Assembly (NCBI GenBank): GCA_036732565.1
Contig: DAINCF010000269.1
Coordinates: 1 to 9,719, forward strand
DNA from: JAIVJN01 sp036732565
Lineage (GTDB): Bacteria; Acidobacteriota; Vicinamibacteria; Vicinamibacterales; UBA2999
Length of the DNA stretch: 9,719 bases
Direction: 5' to 3'
Shown in pieces: positions 1-6,399 of this stretch. Made by a program: the position numbers and the translations under genes. How positions within the stretch are numbered: position 1 is the first letter of the stretch; each line of letters opens with the position of its first letter. The notes below the pieces were generated by a model. That model was not told the DNA's origin, did not search any database, and saw only the letters and a list, made by a program, of their open reading frames with translations.

Positions 1-16
1 CTCGCCGGACGCGTCA

Positions 17-2917
17 TCACGCGCTTCGAGACGGCGTACGCGCATCTCTCGGTTGGACGTTGCCGAGGTTGAAGATGTCCATCGAGGGACGGAGCCTCAG
101 TCGCGCGAACCTGAACGTCCGGTCGATTCTCAAGTCGACCGTCTTCGTCGCGCCGAGCCGCAGATCGCCCAGCGTGTCGAGCGGCACCTGGATCTGGCCG
201 CCGCCGTTGGCGCGGTTCGGCGTCTGGATCGTCTGCGTGAACGGAAAGCCCTGACGCGCCTGGAACACGGCAGACACGTTGATGTCGAGCGGCATCATGT
301 ACTGACCGGACAGCTTGGTCAGCCACTTCGAGTTCTGGAACACGTTGCCGATGCCGCTGCCGGCGCTCTCGGGCGCGTACTGGGCATTGCCCGGGAAGTA
401 GGTGGCGCTGTCGAAGCCTCCTGTGGTGCGGGGCGTCGGGTCGTCGATGGCCGCCTCCGAATCCCAGTGGTCGACGGCATTATTGAACGCGTAGCTGAAC
501 GCCGCGCCCCAGCGATTCGCGAACCGCTTGGTGGCGGTCAGCTCGACGCCGTTGTAGTTCCGGAACCGATCCGGCGTGTTCAAGCGCACGAATGGTGCCG
601 GCACCTGGAAGGCCGGCTCGTAGTAGGTGATCGACTCGCAGCGCGCGCTGGCCACGGTGCACGTGGGGTTCAGCGTCCGGGCGACCATGTCTGCGGTCGA
701 GAAGTCGAGCGTATCCTGGCGGTTGAAGTTGTCGTACTTGCGCCAGATGTAGCTCGCGCCCACCGCGAGATTGCCGCCCAGCTGCTGGTCGAAGCCGACG
801 ATCACCTCGCGGGTCCGATCGTTGTTGATATCCGGGTCGACCGTGCCGGGCGTCCGGAAGTTCGACGGGTTGGCCGGATCGAACTCGGTGCTGCGCGTCA
901 ACAGGCTGGAGAAGTTGATCTCGTTCGCCTGCACGAACTCGTCACCGTTCAGATCGCTCCACGGATAGCGGACCATCACTGCGGCGGTGGCGGCCAGATC
1001 GCTGATCAGCTGATCGGGGGCCAACTGGCCGTAGTACGCCGCGAACGACGCGGTGGCGATGGTCCGCCCCGTTCCGGTGAGGTCGTAGGTCAGGCCCAGG
1101 CGCGGCGATACGTTCGTCCAGCGCACCGGCCCGTCGAGACCGGGAAAGTCCACGCCCGGAAGATACGCCGGCGCGATCGGGTTGGCCGCGATCGACGTCG
1201 CGAGCGCTTCGTTGGACTGGATGTCCACGCGCGCCCCGAGGTTGAGCGTCAGACGACGCACCGTATAGGTGTCCTGGACGAACGCCCCCCACGTGCTCAG
1301 GTGGAACTCCTGATTGCCGTCACGCCACAGATCGACGGAGTTCGACACGCCGTTGGTGAAGCGCGCGTAGGCGTTGCCGCCGCGGTGGTTGAGGCTGATG
1401 GTATGGGCCGAGCGCCATCGGACGCCGGCCTTGAACGCATGGTCGCCGCCCAGCGCGCCGGGCAGGAAGTAGTTGGACACCACGTCGACGCTGTTGGTCG
1501 GCCGCAGGAAGATCGACTGCTGGAACGAGCGGCTGTACGCTTGGGTGGTCGTTTCGAATCTCGGCTGGACGTCGGCGAGCGAGTCCTCGTGGAAGTCGAG
1601 CACGAAGTTGTTGCCATTGTGCGCCCAGATCACGTCCACCAGCCAGCGATCGCTGAAGACGTGCTGGTCGGCGGCCTTCCAGAACGGGTTCGGCCCGGTG
1701 AGCCAGCCGGAAGCGCCGTGCTCGCTGTCGACAAACTTCTGCCGATAGGTGGTCTCGATCGGCCGCAAGTCTGACGCGTCGCGCGCGTTGCGCACTTTCT
1801 CGGCCCACGAGTTCTGGAACGTCAGCTTGTTGCCCTGGAACGGTGCGTAGTTCACCTTCCAGTTGTAGTTGTGCAGCGTGGTGAGGTCGGTCTCGAGGCA
1901 CGCGCGCAAGCCAGCGGTATCGGTCGGCGGCGTGGGCCGGCAGGTCGGCGTGTCCTTGTAGAAGCCGACGACGCCGACCTTCACGTCCTGGGTGCTGTAG
2001 CTGCCCCAGAACCACGCCTTGCCGCGCTTGATGGGACCGCCGACTTCGAAGCCGTAGTCCTTGATGTTCTGGATGGGCGCACCGGATCCGGCGCCCTGCG
2101 AGCGGAGCTCGTCGGTGATGTTGTCGGACTGGAACTCCTCGTCCGTGATCAAGTAGCGGGCCTGACCCCTGAACCGATCCGTACCGGTCTTGGTCACGAG
2201 GTTGATACCGACACCACCCGTCTGCTGCGACGCATCGGCGCCGCCCGTGGTCACCTGCATCTCTTCGAGCATGTCGAAGTCGTAGTAGCCGGGTGACGCG
2301 CCGGTGGCCGACATGTCGGTGATGTCGACGCCGTCCATCGACCATTTGTTGTTGGCGCCCGCGGCGCCGCGTGAGATAAACCCGGACTGCTGGCCGGACT
2401 GATTGCCGCCGACGTTCACGCGATCCATGACGATGCCGGGCGTGCGCTCGAGCATCACCCAGGGGTCGCGCGCGCTGGGCAGGTTCTGCAGCTGCTCGAT
2501 GTCGAACGCGGTCTTGGTACCGGTCTCCCTGGTGTCGATCAGCGGGCTCTCGCCCGTCACCGTCACCGTCTCCTCGACCGCCGACAACGACAGCTCGCCA
2601 TTGACCTGGGCCGCGAAGCCGATGGTGATACGGATGTCCTGCCTCACCACGCGCCGGAAGCCCGCCAGTTCGAACGTCACCGAATAGCTCCCGATGGGGA
2701 GCTCGGGCGCGCGATAGCTCCCGTTTTCCGAGGCGACAACGACGCGGGGTTGAAGCAGGGCAGGACCGGCCACGGTCACGGTGACGCCCGGCAGCACGGC
2801 GCCAGAGGAATCCGTCACGCGACCGAAGATCTCACCAGTCTGCTGTTGGGCGAGACCAGTGTTGGTACCAAACACCGCCACGAGCGCAGCGATGCTGAGC
2901 ACGCGTCTCAACGTCAT
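17..2917 (-). CDS. Oar-like TonB-dependent receptor 1, C-terminus apparently truncated
   Basis: Predicted outer-membrane active transporter of unknown substrate, energised through TonB. I start it at the ATG at 2917, giving 966 residues: GGAGG lies 7 nt upstream and a signal peptide begins at once (MTLRRVLSIAALVAVFGTNT, then GLA|QQQ). An in-frame GTG at 2935 is rejected. Approximate domains: carboxypeptidase-regulatory-like fold 27-114 (GRVTDSSGAVLPGVTVTV), TonB-box-like ETVTVTG 116-122, plug 138-251 (NLPSARD, NVGGNQSGQQSG, GINLVTKTGTDRFRG), then the barrel. An EF-hand-like loop DLNGDEFVQANE is at 655-666. Cysteine pairs at 326/340 and 753/760 may form loop disulfides. The plug core (SMDGVDITDM) differs from receptors 2 and 3, so this is another subfamily. 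The frame stops 14 residues after DIFNLGN, without the final PRxxRxGxxFxF-type strand that its neighbours have. Family assignment is firm; the native C-terminus is doubtful. Confidence 0.9.
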   Translation of the reverse strand: MTLRRVLSIAALVAVFGTNTGLAQQQTGEIFGRVTDSSGAVLPGVTVTVAGPALLQPRVVVASENGSYRAPELPIGSYSVTFELAGFRRVVRQDIRITIGFAAQVNGELSLSAVEETVTVTGESPLIDTRETGTKTAFDIEQLQNLPSARDPWVMLERTPGIVMDRVNVGGNQSGQQSGFISRGAAGANNKWSMDGVDITDMSATGASPGYYDFDMLEEMQVTTGGADASQQTGGVGINLVTKTGTDRFRGQARYLITDEEFQSDNITDELRSQGAGSGAPIQNIKDYGFEVGGPIKRGKAWFWGSYSTQDVKVGVVGFYKDTPTCRPTPPTDTAGLRACLETDLTTLHNYNWKVNYAPFQGNKLTFQNSWAEKVRNARDASDLRPIETTYRQKFVDSEHGASGWLTGPNPFWKAADQHVFSDRWLVDVIWAHNGNNFVLDFHEDSLADVQPRFETTTQAYSRSFQQSIFLRPTNSVDVVSNYFLPGALGGDHAFKAGVRWRSAHTISLNHRGGNAYARFTNGVSNSVDLWRDGNQEFHLSTWGAFVQDTYTVRRLTLNLGARVDIQSNEALATSIAANPIAPAYLPGVDFPGLDGPVRWTNVSPRLGLTYDLTGTGRTIATASFAAYYGQLAPDQLISDLAATAAVMVRYPWSDLNGDEFVQANEINFSSLLTRSTEFDPANPSNFRTPGTVDPDINNDRTREVIVGFDQQLGGNLAVGASYIWRKYDNFNRQDTLDFSTADMVARTLNPTCTVASARCESITYYEPAFQVPAPFVRLNTPDRFRNYNGVELTATKRFANRWGAAFSYAFNNAVDHWDSEAAIDDPTPRTTGGFDSATYFPGNAQYAPESAGSGIGNVFQNSKWLTKLSGQYMMPLDINVSAVFQARQGFPFTQTIQTPNRANGGGQIQVPLDTLGDLRLGATKTVDLRIDRTFRFARLRLRPSMDIFNLGNVQPRDARTPSRSA

Positions 2918-2924
2918 GTTCCAT

Positions 2925-2929
2925 CCTCC
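2925..2929 (-). promoter_or_regulatory. Ribosome binding site of receptor 1
   Basis: GGAGG on the minus strand, 7 nt before the ATG at 2917. It decides the start in favour of this ATG over the in-frame GTG at 2935, which lies upstream of the site. Confidence 0.85.
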
Positions 2930-2934
2930 AATCA

Positions 2935-2951
2935 CGTTGGCAGGGCCAACG
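2935..2951 (-). promoter_or_regulatory. Perfect 7-bp leader hairpin or operator-like dyad upstream of receptor 1
   Basis: CGTTGGC-AGG-GCCAACG on the plus strand is a perfect 7-bp inverted repeat with a 3-nt loop, ending 5 nt upstream of the receptor 1 ribosome binding site. As RNA it would be a stable hairpin beside the Shine-Dalgarno sequence; as DNA it looks like a small dyad operator. It is unrelated in sequence to the repeat arrays. The dyad is directly visible; any regulatory role is inference. Confidence 0.5.
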
Positions 2952-2991
2952 AACGCCAGCTCAGGAAGAGCCGGCCCGACGAACAGGGTGC

Positions 2992-3023
2992 ATTATCTTG
3001 CCCCAGTACTCGTCACTATTCAA
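2992..3023 (-). promoter_or_regulatory. Weak candidate promoter of receptor 1
   Basis: On the minus strand TTGAAT (3018-3023) precedes GATAAT (2992-2997), resembling -35 and -10 hexamers. The 20-nt spacing is longer than the usual 17, so the call is weak. The position suits it: after the terminator and repeat array and about 75 nt upstream of the receptor 1 ATG, in the only relatively AT-richer patch of this gap. Confidence 0.3.
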
Positions 3024-3049
3024 ATTGGAGATGGAATCGATGAGCAGGA

Positions 3050-3151
3050 GGCCTCGCCGCCGTCGGCGGCTCGGTGGGCGCCTCGCTTCGCTCGGCGAAG
3101 GCCTCGCGCTTCGCGCTCGGAAGGCGGGCTTCGCTTCGCTCGCTCGAAGGC
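3050..3151. repeat. Hairpin-repeat block A
   Basis: Four abutting GC-rich units lie between the terminator and the receptor 1 leader. On the plus strand they read in the GCCTC...GGAAGGC direction. Unit 3051-3078 has stem GCCGCC/GGCGGC with loop GTC and a degenerate right flank. Unit 3080-3102 has a minimal stem. Unit 3101-3125 has GCGC/GCGC with loop TTC and is an exact reverse complement of 6321-6345. Unit 3126-3151 is degenerate. Adjacent units share their terminal GGCC. No plausible protein is encoded. Confidence 0.85.
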
Positions 3152-3188
3152 AAAACAAAGGGCGGGACCGAGCTTCCCGATCCCGCCC
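3152..3188 (-). terminator. Rho-independent terminator downstream of receptor 2
   Basis: On the minus strand an 8-bp GC-rich stem, GGGCGGGA pairing with TCCCGCCC around a 13-nt loop, is followed directly by TTTGTTTT. This is a standard intrinsic terminator, 116 nt past the receptor 2 stop codon. It sits exactly between two hairpin-repeat blocks of opposite polarity. It would end the receptor 3-receptor 2 transcript and separate receptor 1. Confidence 0.85.
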
Positions 3189-3290
3189 TCCTTCCGGCGC
3201 GAAGCGCCGGCCTTCCGAGCGGGCGAAGCCCGCGAGGCCTACGCGTGAGCGTAGCGAACGCGCCTTCCGAGCCGCGGAGCGGCGAGGCCC
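3189..3290. repeat. Hairpin-repeat block B, opposite polarity to block A
   Basis: Four units lie between the receptor 2 stop and the terminator, reading GCCTTCCGAG...CGAGGCC on the plus strand. Stems: CCGGCGC/GCGCCGG, loop GAA (3194-3210); GCGGGC/GCCCGC, loop GAA (unit 3210-3238); CTACGC/GCGTAG, loop GTGA (3239-3254); GCCGC/GCGGC, loop GGA (unit 3262-3288). Stem sequences all differ, yet each pairs perfectly. Because blocks A and B are inverted relative to each other, the whole 3050-3290 region can also form a larger imperfect hairpin around the terminator. Confidence 0.85.
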
Positions 3291-3303
3291 ATCCTCGCTC
3301 TGT

Positions 3304-6165
3304 TCACCATTCGAATCGAGCGCCCAGTCTCGCCGTCACCGGCCCGATGATGTTCGTCGGATCGTTGAACGTCGACCCGGTGGCGAAGCTGATGGTGTCG
3401 GCCGCGTTGCTGTTGAAGAGATTGTAGAGATCGATGAACGCGCGCAGACGACGGGAGCCGCCGAGCGACAGCGTCTTCTCGGTCTTGAGATCCAGCAGGA
3501 CGATGTCGTCCATCCGACGGGTGCCGACCGGCTCCACGAGGATCGTGCCGGAGAACAGCGGTTGGCTCGATGACGAATTGACGGTCACCGTACGGCCGTA
3601 CGGCGTGCCCTGCGTGTAGCGCAGGACCGGAGAGAAATTCACGCCCCATGGGCCCTGAACGTTGCCGTAGGCGTTGAAGCCGAAGCTCGTGAACTCGTGG
3701 TAGCTCGTGTCGTTGGGCGTGTTCGGCGCGTCGCCGCCGCCGGGTGACACCGTGTTGCCGCGGTACATGTCCTGGTGCTCCGCGGTCCACGTGTAGCCGG
3801 CGCCCACGCCGACCGACCAGCGTGCGCTCATGCGTTTGCTGAGCGACGCCTCGATCGTCTTGTAGCGGCCTATGGCGTCGGTGTTCTGCACGCGCCGCTG
3901 CGCGTTGTCGTCGGTGACCAGGCTCCGCGGAATGCCGAGGAGCGTCAGCGTCTGGTCGTCTGAAGTACCGCTCGCGCCATCAATGCCAGTGTCGAGGAAG
4001 GTGAACGGATCCGTGTACAGAGTGGGCGGACGGAGGTACGAGTAGAGCTGGAACAGGTCGCTGGAGCGCTTGTCGACGTAGCCGACGCGCACGCCGAGCG
4101 AGTCTCGCAGCTGATGCTCGAGGAACGCGCTCACCTCGTGCGTCTTCGGCTGGCGGATAGCCGGATCCACGATCTGACCGCCGGTGAGGTTGTTCTGGAG
4201 CACGTTGCCGTGCTCGCCGAATTGGAAGAGCCGATCGCCGTTGCGATCGTTCCACTGATACCTGATGAACTTGCTCGCCTGATTCGGGTTCGCATCGTCA
4301 GCCGGCGTGATGCCGGGGTTGTGGCGGAAGAAGCCGTAGTTGACCTTCACGACCGTCCGCCCGGTGCCGAAGAGGTCGTAGACGCCGCCGATGCGAGGCA
4401 CGACCGAGTCCCACGTGAAGAACGTCTGCGCGGGATAGGTGATCGCCGGCACCGTGAAGCCGGCTGTCTCCGAGGCGACCTGCTGCTGCTCGGGGATGTG
4501 CGACTTGTAGTGATCCCATCGCAGGCCGAGGTTCAGCGTCAGACGACCGAGGCTCCACTGGTCGCTGACGAACGTGTTGACGTGACCGAGCTTCGAGATC
4601 GACAGCAGGCAGTCGCGCGCGCCGAGGCTGCCGACCGCGCAACTGGCCGTCGGGAACGCGATGTCCACTTGCCGCGACACGCCGTTGATGAAGTAGTGCC
4701 GGACGTTGCCGGGCCGCAGCGACTCGTAGCCCTCGAAGCCGGTCTCGAGATTCAGCTCGCCGCCGAACTTCACCGAGTGACTGCCACCCAGGAAGCTGTC
4801 GGCGAAGTAGGTGGCGGCGCCCGTGAACTGCTTGCGCTGCCGATCCAGCTGCTGCTGCTGATCGCCGCCGGTGGCGACGCGTGTATCGCTGTCCTCGCGC
4901 CACGGCTCGTTGCTGTAGCCGACCAGTGGGAAGTAGTAGCCGAACTCGCCGTAGCGTGCTTCGACATAGAGCTTGTCGCTCATCGTGCCATTCCACTCAC
5001 CCTTGTAGATCCAGCTTCCGGAGTCTTGATTACGGGTCGAGTCGGGGCTCTCGAAGAAGTAGGAGGCACTGAACGTCCGGTTCGGCTGAATCTTCTGGCC
5101 CCACTGGTAGTAGCCGATCAGCTTGTGGTTCTGGGTCATCTGGTAGGTCGCCTTGCCAGAGGGGTTCCAGAGCCGCGTCGCGAACAGCTGGTCGAAGCGG
5201 AACGAGGGCTGATCGATCTCGTTCTTCTGATCGCGGTAGCTGAAGTACCACCAGAGGCGATCGCGCTTGATGGGACCGCCGACGTTGACGTTGAGGTCGC
5301 GGTAGGTCGCCATCTCGTTGCTGCCCTCGCGCAGGCCCGTGGCGAGCTGCTCGTCGGAGATGTTCGAGCCCTGGAGCGCGTTGCGGGTGACGTCCGCGTA
5401 GATCTGACCCTGGAAGTTGTTGCCGCCCGACTTGCCGAGAAACTGGCTCTGCACGCCGGGATGCGGCATCTCGGCGCCCTGACCCGCGGTGCCGAGGAAT
5501 ACTTCCTCGAACGAGCCGAAGTCGAAGTAGAAGCCGGCGCCGCCGGTGCCTTCCGTCGTGTTGATGCCCTCGACGAGCACGCGCGTCTGCCCGTTGAAGC
5601 CGTACGCCGTGTACCCGGTTTGCGTGCCGGCGCGGTTGCCGCCGACGTCCGTGCGCGTCATCTGCACCGCGGGTGTGATCGCGAGCAGCGCCCACATGTC
5701 ACGCGCGCCCGGGAGCTGCTCGAGCTGTTCCAGCTTGTAGTTCTGCTGCACGCGCGTGGCCGACGTATCGATCACCGGCGATTCGCCCGTGACCGTCACG
5801 GTCTCCTGCAGGGAGGCCACGCCGAGCTCGACGTTGATGTTGGCGGTAAAGCCGAGCGCGATGTTGATGCCCTCGCGCTTGACGGTGGAGAAGCCAGGCA
5901 GCTCGAACGTCAGCGTGTAGACGCCCGGAGGCACGGCGGGGAAGCGATAGTTGCCTGTTTCCGAGGTGACCTGTGCTTGCACGCCCATCATCGACGGGCT
6001 CGTCGCCGTCACCGTGACACCGGGCAGGACGGCGGTCTGCGCGTCGGTGACCCGACCCTGAATGGTCCCAGTACTGCTCGCGCCCCCACCTTGCGCTCGC
6101 ACCAAAGACGTCGTCGTCAGAACAAGCGCCAGCGCGGACAGCGCGAGCGTCCAAGCTCTCTGCAT
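3304..6165 (-). CDS. Oar-like TonB-dependent receptor 2
   Basis: Outer-membrane TonB-dependent receptor of 953 residues, substrate unknown. ATGs at 6171 and 6165 are both in frame. I choose 6165 because AAGGAGG abuts the first ATG with no spacing but sits 6 nt before the second. The signal peptide is 1-24 (VRA|QGGG). Approximate domains: carboxypeptidase-regulatory-like fold 33-120 (GRVTDAQTAVLPGVTVTATS), TonB-box-like ETVTVTG 121-127, plug 143-254 (LPGARDMW, DVGGNRAGTQTGY, VLVEGINTTEGT, GSFEEVF, GKSGGNNFQG) and barrel to the end. The protein closes with the expected aromatic beta-signal TARLGARFEW. Probable extracellular loops hold DRNGDRLFQFGE (640-651), an acidic DTGIDGASGTSDDQ (725-738) and a Cys pair (509/519). 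It is a close paralogue of receptor 3, sharing the INTTEGT, KATYQM, YKGEWNGT and SSSQP blocks. A terminator follows 116 nt past the stop. Confidence 0.96.
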   Translation of the reverse strand: MQRAWTLALSALALVLTTTSLVRAQGGGASSTGTIQGRVTDAQTAVLPGVTVTATSPSMMGVQAQVTSETGNYRFPAVPPGVYTLTFELPGFSTVKREGINIALGFTANINVELGVASLQETVTVTGESPVIDTSATRVQQNYKLEQLEQLPGARDMWALLAITPAVQMTRTDVGGNRAGTQTGYTAYGFNGQTRVLVEGINTTEGTGGAGFYFDFGSFEEVFLGTAGQGAEMPHPGVQSQFLGKSGGNNFQGQIYADVTRNALQGSNISDEQLATGLREGSNEMATYRDLNVNVGGPIKRDRLWWYFSYRDQKNEIDQPSFRFDQLFATRLWNPSGKATYQMTQNHKLIGYYQWGQKIQPNRTFSASYFFESPDSTRNQDSGSWIYKGEWNGTMSDKLYVEARYGEFGYYFPLVGYSNEPWREDSDTRVATGGDQQQQLDRQRKQFTGAATYFADSFLGGSHSVKFGGELNLETGFEGYESLRPGNVRHYFINGVSRQVDIAFPTASCAVGSLGARDCLLSISKLGHVNTFVSDQWSLGRLTLNLGLRWDHYKSHIPEQQQVASETAGFTVPAITYPAQTFFTWDSVVPRIGGVYDLFGTGRTVVKVNYGFFRHNPGITPADDANPNQASKFIRYQWNDRNGDRLFQFGEHGNVLQNNLTGGQIVDPAIRQPKTHEVSAFLEHQLRDSLGVRVGYVDKRSSDLFQLYSYLRPPTLYTDPFTFLDTGIDGASGTSDDQTLTLLGIPRSLVTDDNAQRRVQNTDAIGRYKTIEASLSKRMSARWSVGVGAGYTWTAEHQDMYRGNTVSPGGGDAPNTPNDTSYHEFTSFGFNAYGNVQGPWGVNFSPVLRYTQGTPYGRTVTVNSSSSQPLFSGTILVEPVGTRRMDDIVLLDLKTEKTLSLGGSRRLRAFIDLYNLFNSNAADTISFATGSTFNDPTNIIGPVTARLGARFEW

Positions 6166-6171
6166 CGTCAT

Positions 6172-6178
6172 CCTCCTT
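6172..6178 (-). promoter_or_regulatory. Ribosome binding site of receptor 2
   Basis: AAGGAGG on the minus strand. It touches the ATG at 6171 (no spacing) but is 6 nt from the ATG at 6165, so 6165 is the probable start. The site lies only about 20 nt from the nearest hairpin repeat unit, leaving almost no conventional leader. Confidence 0.85.
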
Positions 6179-6195
6179 CCGAGCCGCACACTTTC

Positions 6196-6397
6196 AAGGC
6201 CTCACTTCGTTCGGAGGGCCTCGCTTCGCTCGGACGGCCTCGCCGCTTCGCGGCTTGGATGGCCGCTGACTTCGTTCGCGGAAGGACAATCGTTCATTCC
6301 TTCGCCGAGCGGAGCGAGGTGCCTTCCGAGCGCGAAGCGCGAGGCCGTCGAGCGAGCGTAGCGAAGCTCGCCCTCCGAGCCGCAAAGCGCGAGGCCT
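6196..6397. repeat. Hairpin-repeat array C filling the receptor 3-receptor 2 gap
   Basis: About eight units occupy nearly the whole 234-bp gap. Units in the GCCTC direction: 6199-6219 (stem AC/GT, loop TTC), 6218-6238 (GC/GC, TTC), 6237-6263 (GCCGC/GCGGC, TTC) and a degenerate one at 6261-6285. After a short AT-richer centre the polarity flips: a degenerate unit 6301-6320, 6321-6345 (GCGC/GCGC, loop GAA), 6346-6371 (CGAGC/GCTCG, long loop) and 6372-6397 (degenerate, ending 2 nt from the receptor 3 stop). The centre is a 6-bp hairpin, GAAGGA/TCCTTC at 6281-6303, with no T-tract on either strand, so I do not call it a terminator. Confidence 0.85.
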
Positions 6398-6399
6398 AC

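Noticed and set aside
53..1774. A plus-strand open frame of about 570 codons opposite receptor 1
   Set aside because: Its composition (VERHLDLAAAVGAVRR-like) is that of an antisense shadow; no recognisable fold, and the minus-strand frame encodes a clear barrel.
2915..2935. GTG at 2935 as the start of receptor 1
   Set aside because: It would put the Shine-Dalgarno inside the gene and precede the signal peptide with a polar stretch; the ATG at 2917 fits better.
2998..3573. Plus-strand frames running through the repeat arrays
   Set aside because: Their translation is low-complexity Arg/Ser/Ala produced by the hairpin repeats and includes the terminator; no convincing start context.
6166..6198. 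TTGAAA near 6190 as a -35 box for receptor 2
   Set aside because: It lies about 25 nt from the start codon with the ribosome binding site immediately downstream, leaving no room for a -10 element and transcription start.
6281..6303. Terminator at the centre of array C
   Set aside because: The stem is only 6 bp and no T-run follows on either strand.
6196..6397. CRISPR-like array
   Set aside because: Units abut without spacers, polarity flips, and the variable part is a self-complementary stem rather than unique spacer sequence; no cas genes.
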